A stretch of DNA of 51,231 bases from a virus, in the IMG/VR virus record IMGVR_UViG_3300042691_031545, positions 1 to 51,231 of that record; one strand, 5' to 3'. The position numbers were made by a program, and so were the translations under genes. Below, piece by piece: positions 1-8,229 of this stretch. Numbering within the stretch: position 1 is the stretch's first letter; each line of letters opens with the position of its first letter. The notes beneath the pieces are model-generated. The model worked only from the letters and a program-made list of their open reading frames with translations, was not told where the DNA came from and did not search any database.

Positions 1-146
1 GTATCGACACAGATGACGATATCACTGTACAAGATTTTCGAACAATGTTTGAAGACGATCCTCAAGGTATGGCGGATCTGATCAGAGATCGTGGCCGAAA
101 GTTATACAGTGATAGACAAAAAGATAACGAAATTAAGATTAGATAA
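1..146 (+). CDS. 3' end of an unidentified gene (partial)
   Basis: An open frame enters from the left edge (first complete codon at base 3) and stops at TAA 144-146, giving the last 47 residues of a protein. The visible tail is very acidic at first (IDTDDD) and then mixed-charge, ending NEIKIR. It resembles the solvent-exposed C-terminus of a larger soluble protein. No motif allows a family call. It is followed at once by a late promoter element and a homing endonuclease, which suggests the endonuclease was inserted directly downstream of this gene. Confidence 0.5.
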   Translation, partial: IDTDDDITVQDFRTMFEDDPQGMADLIRDRGRKLYSDRQKDNEIKIR

Positions 147-170
147 TAATTTGGATTTTTATTAAACTCG

Positions 171-178
171 TATAAATA
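171..178 (+). promoter_or_regulatory. T4-type late promoter
   Basis: Exact match to the T4 late promoter consensus TATAAATA. It ends only 5 nt before the ATG at 184, so a transcript started at the usual T4 distance would have almost no leader. Drives the GIY-YIG gene. Confidence 0.7.
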
Positions 179-183
179 AATGT

Positions 184-876
184 ATGACTACCGCATACGT
201 TTATATTTGGATACATAAACCCACATTAAAATGGTATATAGGTTCAAGGACAAAAGAAAATTGTCATCCTAATGATGGATATATTTGCTCTAGTAAAATA
301 GTAAAACCATTAATAAAAAACTCACCAGACGAATGGGAAAGAAAAATCATTGCCATTGGATCGTCAACTAATATAATTCTATTAGAGAATGAATTACTTG
401 AGTTGTTAAATGCAAAAACTGATCCTAGAAGTTATAATTTGCATAATGGTGATGGAAAATTTTCAACAGCAGGCATAACTTTACCTACAGAATGGATAGA
501 CAAAATACGCAAAGGAAACACTGGTAAAATCAGAAGTGAAAGCGCCAGGGAGAATTATAGACGGGCAAATAGGGAGAAGGTTAAAGATATAGATTATATT
601 AATAAGTTAAGAAAACCAAAACCTGCGGACCATGGTAATAAAGTTTCTAAAGCATTAACCGGAAAGAAAAAATCAGATGCACATCGAAAAGCAATGTCCG
701 ACGTCAGGAAAGGAAAATTGACCGGGCCTTGTTCAGATAATAGACGAAATGCTATAAGTAAAGCATTAAAAGGAAAGCACACCTTACCGATTGTTATGTG
801 CCCGCATTGTGGATTAGAAGGCAGGGCTAATATGAATAGATGGCACTTTGATAATTGCAAGAAAAAGAAAATATGA
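184..876 (+). CDS. GIY-YIG homing endonuclease (Seg-like)
   Basis: 230 aa free-standing homing endonuclease. The GIY-YIG core is at the N-terminus: YVY at 5-7 stands for GIY, and WYIGSR at 17-22 carries YIG plus the catalytic Arg. The middle holds NUMOD3-like modules (about 104-135 and 153-180, with KALTGKKKSDAHRKAMS), the DNA-contacting repeats of Seg/I-Tev type enzymes. The C-terminus has a small zinc-finger pattern (C206, C209, H221, C225). Such enzymes cut DNA lacking their own gene and so spread between phage genomes. A second, clearly homologous copy starts at 50662. Both lie immediately behind a late promoter, as T4 intron and seg endonucleases often do. Confidence 0.85.
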   Translation: MTTAYVYIWIHKPTLKWYIGSRTKENCHPNDGYICSSKIVKPLIKNSPDEWERKIIAIGSSTNIILLENELLELLNAKTDPRSYNLHNGDGKFSTAGITLPTEWIDKIRKGNTGKIRSESARENYRRANREKVKDIDYINKLRKPKPADHGNKVSKALTGKKKSDAHRKAMSDVRKGKLTGPCSDNRRNAISKALKGKHTLPIVMCPHCGLEGRANMNRWHFDNCKKKKI

Positions 877-2387
877 TTTTTGGATATTTTACATTAACCG
901 TGGCATTATTAATATCTGCGATAGCAGAATATTATAGCATTGTGGGACTTATGGCTATTTTTGCTGCATCCCCAGTATCGGTGGCCGTAATGGGAGTGGC
1001 TCTCGGTATAGGAAAAATTACCGCCGCGGTTTGGCTAAAACTTAACTGGGATAAGGCAAATTGGACTTATAAGATATATCTGACTCTGGCAGTGTTTTTA
1101 TTAATGTTTTTGACTGCAATTGGATGTTTCGGTTTCTTGTCAAAAGCACACACTGATCAAAGTTTGGTATCGGGGGATGTGCAAAGCAAGATTGCAATCT
1201 ATGATGAAAAAATTAAAACAGCACGAGAGAATATTGAAGCTGACCGCAGGCAACTCCGCCAAATGGATGAGGCTGTTGATCAAGTCATGGCAAGAAGCAC
1301 CACAGAAGAAGGTGCATCAAAGTCCAATGCTATTCGCAGAGCCCAAGCCCGAGATAGAAGTGCGTTAGCCAAGAGCATCGAATCCAACCAAAAACTTATT
1401 GCTGCTCTTAACGATGAAGCCGCACCCATACGAGCAGAAGTTCGTAAAGTGGAAGCAGAAGTCGGACCGATAAAATATGTGGCAGCATTAATTTACGGAG
1501 ACAACCCAGAAGCAAATTTACTCGAAGCCGCAGTACGATGGGTTATTATTTTGATTGTGGCAGTGTTTGATCCACTGGCTCTTGTTCTAATTTTAGCAGC
1601 ACAACAGAGTCTACGTTGGGCCAAAGATGATCGAGAAGATCAAGAACTGTTGGAAGAAGATTCGCGTCGCGAAATTGAAAACGATCCCGATATCAATGAC
1701 TTAACTAATAATCGCAGCGAAAGCACAGATAAAGATATAAAAGAAGAATCATTGCAGGAAGAAAAATTACCCAGTGCAGACTCTAATATAACAGCACAGT
1801 CGGCACCACCTGAAAATGACTTTGACATCAGCAAACACACGTACCTTAATAAACCGTTTGTTCATTTTAAAAACTTAAAGCCCATGGTTTATAAACCAGA
1901 GCCGGTTGTAGAACCAGAAGTGGAACCAGTTGCAACAGTTGAGGCAACCGCGGACCAACCCGGTCAAGAGACACAGCCTGAAGAAAAGGTTCTGCCAAGC
2001 AAATTTGCCAAGGTTCCTGAAACAGCACCCCGGGTTAAAGTAGAATCTCCACCCGTGCCAGAAACTTTAAATTTAAGAAAACTGCAACCAGACAATGCAG
2101 AAGCAACTAGTACAAAAAGTGGGTTTGGTATTAAGTTTCCTGACAGCTCTGCTAAAGGTGACATGTTCCTCAGAGTCGATTATCTTCCAAATAAATTGTT
2201 CAAGCATAACGGTTTCAAATGGATTGAAGTTGACAAAGACAAAACAGATAGCTATACTTACGACGAACAATATATACAATACCTGATTGAAAAAATTAAA
2301 TCAGGCGAATATGAAATAGATCAATTAAGTGATACTGAACAAGATTTAGTGGCACAGCAACTTCAAAAAAATAATGCAAAAACCTAA
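873..2387 (+). CDS. Membrane protein with coiled coil (DUF4407-like layout)
   Basis: 504 aa. The ATG at 873 overlaps the previous stop (ATGA), so it is preferred to the upstream in-frame TTG at 855. Hydrophobic segments lie at roughly 3-20, 27-53 and 68-93, followed by a charged coiled-coil-like region (about 105-200), then a fourth membrane segment near 220-245 (VIILIVAVFDPLALVLILAA). After that comes a long Pro/Glu-rich low-complexity linker and a compact hydrophilic C-terminal domain of about 65 residues. The order membrane helices, coiled coil, membrane helix resembles DUF4407 proteins. Function is unknown; an inner-membrane role during infection is an inference. Confidence 0.6.
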   Translation: MIFGYFTLTVALLISAIAEYYSIVGLMAIFAASPVSVAVMGVALGIGKITAAVWLKLNWDKANWTYKIYLTLAVFLLMFLTAIGCFGFLSKAHTDQSLVSGDVQSKIAIYDEKIKTARENIEADRRQLRQMDEAVDQVMARSTTEEGASKSNAIRRAQARDRSALAKSIESNQKLIAALNDEAAPIRAEVRKVEAEVGPIKYVAALIYGDNPEANLLEAAVRWVIILIVAVFDPLALVLILAAQQSLRWAKDDREDQELLEEDSRREIENDPDINDLTNNRSESTDKDIKEESLQEEKLPSADSNITAQSAPPENDFDISKHTYLNKPFVHFKNLKPMVYKPEPVVEPEVEPVATVEATADQPGQETQPEEKVLPSKFAKVPETAPRVKVESPPVPETLNLRKLQPDNAEATSTKSGFGIKFPDSSAKGDMFLRVDYLPNKLFKHNGFKWIEVDKDKTDSYTYDEQYIQYLIEKIKSGEYEIDQLSDTEQDLVAQQLQKNNAKT

Positions 2388-3102
2388 AATATCTATATTA
2401 TTACCGACAAGAAAAAGAACAGAGGCTGTTATCAAAAGTGTGGGCAGTCTTTTAAGTACTGCAAAAGATCCCAGTCAAATTGAAATACTGATTGCCTATG
2501 ACGACGACGATGACGAAAGCAGGGAATTCTTTAGTACAACATGGCATCCCTTTGTCGAACAATGTGGTACAACTACAAAAGTGTTTGAAAGCGAACGTCA
2601 CGGTTATCTAAGATTATACAAGTATGTAAATATGTTAGGTACTCAGGCATCGGGCGATTGGATTATGTTTTGGAACGACGATGCCCTGATGCTCACTGAT
2701 AATTGGGACGAAGAAATATATAAACACAACGGGTTCTTTGGATTATTAAGAATGCCCTGTGTTACTATGAATCATCCATTTGCATTATTTCCTATTATAC
2801 CAAGATCGTGGATTGAATTCTTTGGATGCATTAGTCCAGTGAATCACAGCGATTGGTGGATATACAATGTCACTGCTCCTGTTGGCAGATTATTAAATAT
2901 CCCTGTGCAGGTATATCATGACCGAGCAGATGTCACTGGTGGCAACAACGATGAAACTTTTAAAGAACAAAGTTATGCCGCAGACGGCAAAGATCCAACA
3001 AATCCAGAAGATTACAGTCATCCCCAAAGACAAAAAGATCTCACTGACTGGGTCACTAAACTAGCATATAAGATTAAAGATGAACAACCACCAGCTACTT
3101 GA
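2374..3102 (+). CDS. Family 2-like glycosyltransferase
   Basis: 242 aa GT-A fold glycosyltransferase. The N-terminus KISILLPTRKRTEAV is the typical first strand and nucleotide-binding loop of GT2 enzymes. An Asp-rich stretch follows at 43-47, and NDD at 101-103 after GDWIMFW occupies the position of the metal-binding DXD motif. It should transfer a sugar from a nucleotide donor; acceptor unknown. It overlaps the preceding gene by 14 bp and the following methyltransferase by 23 bp, so the three are probably co-translated. A role in modifying virion or host surface glycans is inference. Confidence 0.75.
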   Translation: MQKPKISILLPTRKRTEAVIKSVGSLLSTAKDPSQIEILIAYDDDDDESREFFSTTWHPFVEQCGTTTKVFESERHGYLRLYKYVNMLGTQASGDWIMFWNDDALMLTDNWDEEIYKHNGFFGLLRMPCVTMNHPFALFPIIPRSWIEFFGCISPVNHSDWWIYNVTAPVGRLLNIPVQVYHDRADVTGGNNDETFKEQSYAADGKDPTNPEDYSHPQRQKDLTDWVTKLAYKIKDEQPPAT

Positions 3103-3859
3103 ACAAATTAGAACTTATTGGAATAATAGACCTTGTAATATACGACATAGTCAAAGTCCGATCGGAACAAAGGAATACTTCGACGAAGTCGAAGCTCGCA
3201 GATATGCCAACGAGCCGCACAACTACACTTTTCCAGAATTTGACCGATGGAAAGGAAAACGTGTGCTTGAAATTGGCTGTGGAATAGGTACTGATGCTAC
3301 AAACTTTGCTCGAGCAGGAGCAAAATATACTGGTGTGGATCTAAGCATAGAAAGTATTAAATTAGCTAAACAACGCTTCGAAGTATTCGGTCTCGGGGGA
3401 GAATTTTTTGAATGCAATGCAGAGGAATTGAATAATGCGTTCGATCCTCATGAAAAGTTTGATTTAATTTATAGCTTTGGTGTCATACATCATGCACCAC
3501 GACCCGATCGAGTAGTGGCATGTTTACCCAACTTGTTAGCGCCCGGTGGTGAAATTAAATGCATGTTATATGCTAAAAATAGCTGGAAAAATATCATGAT
3601 TGAGGCAGGGTGGGATCAACCTGAAGCACAAGATAATTGTCCACAGGCAATGACATATACCAAACAAGAAGCAAGGGAGTTGTTTAGAGAATTCGACAAT
3701 GTTCATGTTGAACAGGATTTTATTTTTCCTTGGAATATAGAACATTATATTAAATATGAGTATGTTAAACAACCTTGGTTTGAAGCTATGCCGCCAGAGT
3801 TGTTTAAGATCATGGAACGTGCTCTTGGTTGGCACCTTTTAATTACAGCAAAGAAATAA
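3080..3859 (+). CDS. Class I SAM-dependent methyltransferase
   Basis: 259 aa. Rossmann-type methyltransferase with motif I VLEIGCGIGTD at 62-72, acidic strand-2 residue D87 in TGVDLS, and the post-motif segment YSFGVIHHAPRP typical of small-molecule methyltransferases (UbiE/Methyltransf_11 type). The N-terminus has an extra 50-residue region (RPCNIRHS, EYFDEVEARRY) found in a subgroup common in aquatic phages and bacteria. The substrate is unknown; the glycosyltransferase upstream makes a sugar or lipid-linked acceptor plausible. Confidence 0.85.
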   Translation: MNNHQLLEQIRTYWNNRPCNIRHSQSPIGTKEYFDEVEARRYANEPHNYTFPEFDRWKGKRVLEIGCGIGTDATNFARAGAKYTGVDLSIESIKLAKQRFEVFGLGGEFFECNAEELNNAFDPHEKFDLIYSFGVIHHAPRPDRVVACLPNLLAPGGEIKCMLYAKNSWKNIMIEAGWDQPEAQDNCPQAMTYTKQEARELFREFDNVHVEQDFIFPWNIEHYIKYEYVKQPWFEAMPPELFKIMERALGWHLLITAKK

Positions 3860-3860
3860 T

Positions 3861-4139
3861 ATGCCACGCTTTATTACCCCGCCGGATGTTGAATACGACA
3901 AATCTATTCCCAAAGTTCTTATAAGGAACTGCAATTGGACTGGTGATCAAATTCAGTATTTGTTAGATAATCTCGGAGACAAAACCTACGACATTTATCT
4001 TTATCACGACAACATGGATGATATTCAATGGTTCGAGGGAATCCGAGCAATGACGAATCCCAAACATGTCTACGATTTTAGGCATTACACTAATCGTGAT
4101 ACGTTGGAGTGGCTCAAGGAAGTCGACAATGAGTTTTGA
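3861..4139 (+). CDS. Conserved hypothetical phage protein
   Basis: 92 aa soluble protein starting one base after the methyltransferase stop. It is rich in aromatic and acidic residues (DIYLYHDNMDDIQWFEG) with a mixed alpha/beta appearance. Its 3' end overlaps the S21 gene by 11 bp, suggesting translational coupling. I do not recognise the family. Confidence 0.6.
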   Translation: MPRFITPPDVEYDKSIPKVLIRNCNWTGDQIQYLLDNLGDKTYDIYLYHDNMDDIQWFEGIRAMTNPKHVYDFRHYTNRDTLEWLKEVDNEF

Positions 4140-4368
4140 CAGACCTAAGCGATCTCGGGGATTGACAGTCTATGTTAAAGACGATAATGTAGAAAAAGCA
4201 CTTCGAAAATTCAAGAAAAAAGTTTCAGACACAGGAATTTTGCAAACTCTTAAAGAAAAAGAGTTTTATGAGAAACCAACTACAACTAGAAAAAAGAAAA
4301 ATAGTGCAGCAAAAAATCGTTGGCAAAAAAAGTTAGAATCTCAGACACTGCCTAAAAAACTGTACTGA
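4129..4368 (+). CDS. rpsU: Ribosomal protein bS21 homologue
   Basis: 79 aa from ATG 4129; the longer in-frame start at 4066 would sit deep in the preceding gene. The core matches bS21: GLTVYVKDDNVEKALRKFK, then GIL, YEKPTT and an Arg/Lys-rich tail (RKKKN, RWQKKL). bS21 sits on the 30S platform next to the anti-Shine-Dalgarno end of 16S rRNA. S21 is the ribosomal protein most often reported in phage genomes. A phage copy could replace host S21 and shift initiation toward phage messages (inference). The C-terminal extension after the core is slightly longer than in many bacterial S21 proteins. Confidence 0.85.
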   Translation: MSFDRPKRSRGLTVYVKDDNVEKALRKFKKKVSDTGILQTLKEKEFYEKPTTTRKKKNSAAKNRWQKKLESQTLPKKLY

Positions 4369-4637
4369 TGTACGTTGAATTTAGATTAACAGCCAACGAT
4401 GACAGAAGCTCTATTAGAGCAGAACTGGCTCTTCATTTAATAAACAGGGATTTACATGCATGGAGCGACCAGTATGATATCCCTTATAAAACCAAAGTTC
4501 ATAAACTAACTAAACGAGTAATGTTCGATGACATCGAAACTTATTCGTTTTTTGCTTTAACCTTTGTGCCCACTAGCCATACAGCCACTCGTTGGAGTCT
4601 AATAGAACCAATGAATCCTCCCAAATCAATTGACTAA
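4368..4637 (+). CDS. Conserved hypothetical phage protein
   Basis: 89 aa starting inside the S21 stop codon (TGATG). It has an N-terminal strand MYVEFRLTA, an alternating charged/hydrophobic middle, and the C-terminal segment FALTFVPTSHTATRWSLIEP. No catalytic motif is visible. Tight coupling to rpsU suggests co-expression; function unknown. Confidence 0.6.
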   Translation: MYVEFRLTANDDRSSIRAELALHLINRDLHAWSDQYDIPYKTKVHKLTKRVMFDDIETYSFFALTFVPTSHTATRWSLIEPMNPPKSID

Positions 4638-4663
4638 ACAGTTCGATTTCTATATAATAAATA
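4630..4663 (+). promoter_or_regulatory. Stacked sigma70-like and late promoters for hsp20
   Basis: TTGACT (4630-4635) and TATAAT (4653-4658) are separated by 17 bp, a near-consensus sigma70 promoter. The late element AATAAATA (4656-4663) overlaps the -10, so hsp20 may be transcribed both early and late. Confidence 0.7.
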
Positions 4664-4665
4664 CT

Positions 4666-4692
4666 ATGTAGATGCCCGGGTGGGGTCTACAT
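4666..4692 (+). other. 5'-terminal hairpin of the hsp20 leader
   Basis: ATGTAGA (4666-4672) pairs with TCTACAT (4686-4692), and CCC (4675-4677) pairs with GGG (4682-4684) around a GGGT loop. It would lie at the very 5' end of the predicted transcript. A second weak AU hairpin (TTAAT 4713-4717 with ATTAA 4725-4729) presents the AAAGGAG ribosome site in its loop. Confidence 0.45.
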
Positions 4693-4731
4693 TTCAAATG
4701 TCATAATTTTGCTTAATAAAGGAGATTAAAA

Positions 4732-5178
4732 ATGACACAATTTTCTATTCACACCATCGACCTTCCTTCACTTGCACGCCATGCTATCGGCTTTGACCGT
4801 ATGTTTGAAGAACTCAATCGTACATTTGCTAATAGCCGCGGGGGCGACAACTATCCTCCACATAATGTGGTTCAATTGGATGACACACATTTTGTAGTTG
4901 AAGTTGCAGTGGCGGGGTTTGCCGAAGAAGATCTCGACGTAGAATTAAAAGACAACGTCCTGACAGTCAAAGGCGAACGCCCAAAAGCAGAAGGCGAAGC
5001 ACCCAAATACCTACACAAAGGTATCAGTGCTCGTAATTTTACTCGCAATTTTCCATTGGCTGAAAACATCGAAGTCCGTGGTGCCACAGTTAAGAACGGT
5101 GTTCTTAGTGTAGCACTTGAGCTCATTGTTCCTGAAGAACAAAAGCCCAAAAAGATTGCAATTTCTTTTACGAAGTAA
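4732..5178 (+). CDS. Small heat shock protein (Hsp20/alpha-crystallin)
   Basis: 148 aa IbpA-like holdase that binds unfolding proteins without ATP. The N-terminal arm has FDRMFEELNRTF; the alpha-crystallin domain spans about 38-135 with VVEVAVAGFAEEDL, LTVKGERP and the conserved end GVLSVALEL; the C-terminus carries an I-A-I (IXI-like) anchor in KKIAISFTK. It has a good ribosome site (AAAGGAG, 4718-4724). Hsp20 is a hallmark auxiliary gene of T4-like aquatic phages, thought to protect capsid or scaffold proteins. It is followed by clpS, linking folding and proteolysis functions. Confidence 0.95.
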   Translation: MTQFSIHTIDLPSLARHAIGFDRMFEELNRTFANSRGGDNYPPHNVVQLDDTHFVVEVAVAGFAEEDLDVELKDNVLTVKGERPKAEGEAPKYLHKGISARNFTRNFPLAENIEVRGATVKNGVLSVALELIVPEEQKPKKIAISFTK

Positions 5179-5184
5179 TATAAT

Positions 5185-5207
5185 AAGGGACCTAAAAAAT
5201 CCCTTTT
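5185..5207 (+). terminator. Weak terminator-like hairpin between hsp20 and clpS
   Basis: AAGGGA (5185-5190) and TCCCTT (5200-5205) form a 6-bp stem with a 9-nt A-rich loop followed by only two further T. It may attenuate read-through or protect the hsp20 message rather than fully terminate. Confidence 0.35.
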
Positions 5208-5212
5208 AAAAT

Positions 5213-5527
5213 ATGACAACTACTGCAGAACCAAAAATTGTACCAAAAATCAAGCCTAAGTCTGACATTCCCGAACCAGTTAGATACAATGTGATTTACA
5301 TCAATGACGAAGTTACTACTCAAGAATTTGTGGTAGAAACATTAGTTATTATTTTCAATTATACTCAAATCGAAGCTGAGGAAATGACTTTGAAAGTCCA
5401 TAAAGAAGGATCTGCGGTAGTTGCTACTATGCCATATGAAATGGCTGAACAAAAGGGCGTAGAAGTAACTATGCTGGCACGAAACAACGGATTTCCGCTG
5501 GTGGTTAAATTAGAACCCGAGGCTTAA
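5213..5527 (+). CDS. clpS: ClpS adaptor of the ClpAP protease
   Basis: 104 aa, normal ClpS length. After a disordered Lys/Pro-rich N-terminus comes the core YNVIYINDEVTTQEFVVETL, where the N-D-E triad aligns with the N-degron binding residues of ClpS, then KVHKEGSAVV, whose His matches the conserved pocket His, and the C-terminal strand FPLVVKLEPE. ClpS delivers N-end-rule substrates to ClpA and inhibits SsrA-tag degradation by ClpAP. Together with phage ClpP (30436) and tmRNA (45.1 kb) this suggests deliberate adjustment of host protein turnover. Confidence 0.9.
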   Translation: MTTTAEPKIVPKIKPKSDIPEPVRYNVIYINDEVTTQEFVVETLVIIFNYTQIEAEEMTLKVHKEGSAVVATMPYEMAEQKGVEVTMLARNNGFPLVVKLEPEA

Positions 5528-5528
5528 T

Positions 5529-6059
5529 ATGGATATCATGTTGGACCTTGAAACGCTGGCTACCAGTCCAGACAGCGTGATTCTTACTTTTGGCGCAATT
5601 AAATTTAACCCTTTTGATCCAGATCAAGAGTTAGACGACGGTCTCTACTTTCGAATTAACGTAGACGAACAAATTACACTTGGCCGCAATGTTGACGAAG
5701 GCACTGTGGCTTGGTGGGGCACACAAAGCGACGAGGTGCGCGAAGAAGCACTGGGCGAACATGACCGTATATCACTGGAAGAATTTACTCGTTCGCTGAA
5801 TAAATTTGTAGTAGGTGCAACTCGTATTTGGGCTCAAGGACCTGTATTTGATATTGTTATCCTTGAGAATCTGTACAGGCAACTAGGCAAACCCTGTCCT
5901 TGGCAATACTATACAATTCGCGACAGTCGGACTTTACTTAAAGCATTGGGCGACACACGAAAAGGCGGGTCGATGTTGCACAATGCATTAGCTGATGCAG
6001 TCAGTCAGGCACAGGCCATACAAGATGCTGTCAGTCGCCACAATTTAACTGATCTTTGA
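5529..6059 (+). CDS. DexA-like 3'-5' exonuclease (DEDDh)
   Basis: 176 aa RNase T/DnaQ-fold nuclease. The four acidic residues and His are visible: D6 and E8 in MLDLETL, D108 in GPVFDIV, and H151 with D156 in HNALADA. The segment GTVAWWGTQ and the overall length fit the T4 exonuclease A (DexA)/Rv2179c-like group, which degrades ssDNA or RNA ends. It starts two bases after clpS ends. A role in nucleotide salvage from degraded nucleic acid is likely by analogy with T4. Confidence 0.85.
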   Translation: MDIMLDLETLATSPDSVILTFGAIKFNPFDPDQELDDGLYFRINVDEQITLGRNVDEGTVAWWGTQSDEVREEALGEHDRISLEEFTRSLNKFVVGATRIWAQGPVFDIVILENLYRQLGKPCPWQYYTIRDSRTLLKALGDTRKGGSMLHNALADAVSQAQAIQDAVSRHNLTDL

Positions 6060-6077
6060 TATCTTAAAGAAAATAAT

Positions 6078-6497
6078 ATGTTTTATCTTGCATATGGAAT
6101 GAATTCCAATAAAGACAGTATGGCACAACGTTGCCCTGCTGCAAAAAGTCTAGGCTCTGTGGTTCTCGACGGACATAAGCTAGCATTCAAGCATTTTTGT
6201 GATGCTGTTGCCGATCCACAAAGTCAAATGGTCTGTGCATTATGGGATATTACCGAAAACTGCGAACGCAGCCTGGATGCATTAGAAGGTTATCCTCATT
6301 TTTACGGAAAAAAAGAAGTTGAAGTAATGCACAATGGCCGCAATATTCGTGCAATGATATATTATATGAAAGACTACTATGATTATGGAATTCCTAGCCG
6401 CAGCTATTTAGACATGGTAGTAGAGGGTTATCGACAGCACAACATAGAGGTATCACAGATCGTTGACGCATTAGAGGAATTAGAAGAATGCACATAA
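6078..6497 (+). CDS. Gamma-glutamylcyclotransferase-like protein
   Basis: 139 aa GGCT/AIG2-like fold. The N-terminal substrate loop YGMNS (6-10) and the catalytic Glu in LDALEGYP (E70) are present, followed by Y76 in the expected position. Family members cyclise gamma-glutamyl amines to 5-oxoproline. Phage copies are frequent but uncharacterised. It overlaps the next gene by 10 bp. Confidence 0.75.
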   Translation: MFYLAYGMNSNKDSMAQRCPAAKSLGSVVLDGHKLAFKHFCDAVADPQSQMVCALWDITENCERSLDALEGYPHFYGKKEVEVMHNGRNIRAMIYYMKDYYDYGIPSRSYLDMVVEGYRQHNIEVSQIVDALEELEECT

Positions 6498-6787
6498 TTA
6501 TGGGCAAAGAAGCCGCACAGGCTCTTAAAGAAAATTATACTGTATTAGAATTAGAAACTTTTTATCATAACGGACAAGATATCACCGCTTATTGTGTAGT
6601 GGATCAAGTACCCATAATGGAACTTCCGGCCTTAGAAAGCTATAAACAGCAACACAGTGATTTTATTGATCAGCTTAACAAGAAAAATTTTAAATATTGT
6701 GTTGATGCAGCTCCATTCCTCAAGGGAAGATTCAATGGAGATCTAGACAGTTTCTACGACGAAATAGTAAATCGCTATAAAGAATAA
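6488..6787 (+). CDS. Conserved hypothetical T4-like phage protein
   Basis: 99 aa. It begins MHIIMGKEAAQALKENYTVL and contains LELETF and a C-terminal GDLDSFYDEIVNRYKE helix. Proteins of this look are common in T4-like cyanophages and relatives, but I know of no function. Coupled to the GGCT-like gene by overlap. Confidence 0.6.
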   Translation: MHIIMGKEAAQALKENYTVLELETFYHNGQDITAYCVVDQVPIMELPALESYKQQHSDFIDQLNKKNFKYCVDAAPFLKGRFNGDLDSFYDEIVNRYKE

Positions 6788-6814
6788 CTAGTCAGATTAT
6801 TTCTTCTTGCTTTC

Positions 6815-6822
6815 TTTAAATA
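6815..6822 (+). promoter_or_regulatory. Late-type promoter for the curli-like operon
   Basis: TTTAAATA, one mismatch from the T4 late consensus, 16 nt before csgF. An AAGGGA ribosome site lies in between, so this is a normally spaced leader. Confidence 0.5.
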
Positions 6823-6838
6823 CTAAGGGAGCAGAAGA

Positions 6839-7303
6839 ATGATAAAAATAATAAAATATCTATTAGTAGGCGCTATCACAGCGCCTGCGGTTGTTTTATC
6901 AGCGCCTTTATCAGATTTTTCATTTAAAAATCCTAGTTTTAGCGGGATAGGGTTTAGTAGTCATTTATTGACCATCGAAAATCAAGAATCTACTAGACGT
7001 AAATCAGTAGCAGATAAAGTACAAGCCGAGTTGGACAAAATCAAGGCTGATGAAAAAAACACTAATTTAAATAAATTTCTAAACAATCTAGAGTCTAGAA
7101 TTTATGCACAGATAAGCCAAAATTTGGCCACAGCCATGTTTGCAAGTGGGGGGTCAGACTCGGGGTCTTTTACCTTTGACAAAGCTACTAATACAACTAT
7201 TAGTTGGGTCAAAGATTCTTTGGCTGGCACCATTAAATTAACAGTAAATGGGCCCGGAGTTAACTCCGAAATTACTGTACCGTTAGGGCAATTCCAATTT
7301 TAA
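6839..7303 (+). CDS. csgF: Curli assembly protein CsgF-like
   Basis: 154 aa with a Sec signal peptide (about 1-22, ending VLSAP). The mature N-terminus FSFKNPSFSGIGFSSHLL matches the CsgF segment that inserts into the CsgG channel (F-x-x-x-NPxFGG). The C-terminal strands TTISWVKDSLAGTIKLTV and EITVPLG fit the rest of the family. In bacteria CsgF caps the CsgG pore and anchors the curli fibre at the outer membrane. It lies 2 bp upstream of csgG, as the first gene of a curli-like operon behind a late promoter. Confidence 0.75.
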   Translation: MIKIIKYLLVGAITAPAVVLSAPLSDFSFKNPSFSGIGFSSHLLTIENQESTRRKSVADKVQAELDKIKADEKNTNLNKFLNNLESRIYAQISQNLATAMFASGGSDSGSFTFDKATNTTISWVKDSLAGTIKLTVNGPGVNSEITVPLGQFQF

Positions 7304-7305
7304 TT

Positions 7306-8229
7306 ATGAAAACAAAATTAATAGCCCTAACAATGATAAGTTTGCTAAATGGATGTGCAATACATCAATTAGCCGGAGACTTAGACGCACTGCCAGAAGT
7401 CACTAAAAATGTACTTCAAAAAGAATTTGACAGCATACCGCCACCGTCAGTGGGTAAACCGATCAGTGTAGCAGTATACAGTTTTCAAGATAAAACTGGA
7501 CAAAGAAGACCTCTACAAAATATTGCAAGTTTAAGCACTGCGGTAACCCAAGGAGCAGAATCGTTTCTTATTAAGGCACTGCAAGATGTGGGGCGAGGTC
7601 AATGGTTCGAAGTAGTTGAGAGAGTAGGGATAGATAATCTGACCAAAGAAAGATTAATTATCCGACAAATGAGGGAAGCCTACGAAGGTAACAATGCCAG
7701 ACCTTTAATGCCCATGCAATTTGCAGGTATGATCATTGAAGGTGGTATTATTGGTTACGATTCTAGTACTAAGTCGGGTGGAGTTGGTGCTAGATGGTTG
7801 GGTATAGGTACTCAAACTCAGTACAGTGAAGATATTGTTACGGTAAGTCTAAGAGCTGTCAGTGTTAACACTGGCAAAGTTCTTATCAGCGTAACAGTGC
7901 AAAAAACTATATTAAGTAGCAGCGACAGTACCACAGCATTTAAATTTTTCGATCTCGGCACTAAAGCATTCGAAGCCGAAGCTGGTTTGACAATAAACGA
8001 ACCAGGAACTTATGCCGTCAAAACTGCTATAGAAGCAGCGGTGGTTGAGTTAATCAAAGAAGGTCAACGAAAATCAGTTTGGGATTTTAAAACACAAACA
8101 ACACAACAAAATAATAAGGAGGGAAATCAAATTGAGCTGGTTCAAGAGAAGACCCCGGATAAAAGAGGAGAAACATCTCCCGCATCATTGGCACAGCCCG
8201 CTAGCGGACAAGCTAATGGAGGAAACTAA
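7306..8229 (+). CDS. csgG: Curli secretion channel CsgG-like lipoprotein
   Basis: 307 aa outer-membrane lipoprotein. The signal peptide ends with lipobox LLNGC (C17). Family blocks are clear: ISVAVYSFQDKTGQRRP, GAESFLIKAL, WFEVVERVGIDNLTKERLI, then the transmembrane hairpin region GVGARWLGIGT and DIVTVSLRAVSVNTGKVL. CsgG forms a nonameric pore that exports curlin subunits. CsgG homologues are known in some aquatic T4-like phages. The last 30 or so residues are low-complexity and overlap another reading frame (8132-8302) that has its own ribosome site. Confidence 0.9.
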   Translation: MKTKLIALTMISLLNGCAIHQLAGDLDALPEVTKNVLQKEFDSIPPPSVGKPISVAVYSFQDKTGQRRPLQNIASLSTAVTQGAESFLIKALQDVGRGQWFEVVERVGIDNLTKERLIIRQMREAYEGNNARPLMPMQFAGMIIEGGIIGYDSSTKSGGVGARWLGIGTQTQYSEDIVTVSLRAVSVNTGKVLISVTVQKTILSSSDSTTAFKFFDLGTKAFEAEAGLTINEPGTYAVKTAIEAAVVELIKEGQRKSVWDFKTQTTQQNNKEGNQIELVQEKTPDKRGETSPASLAQPASGQANGGN

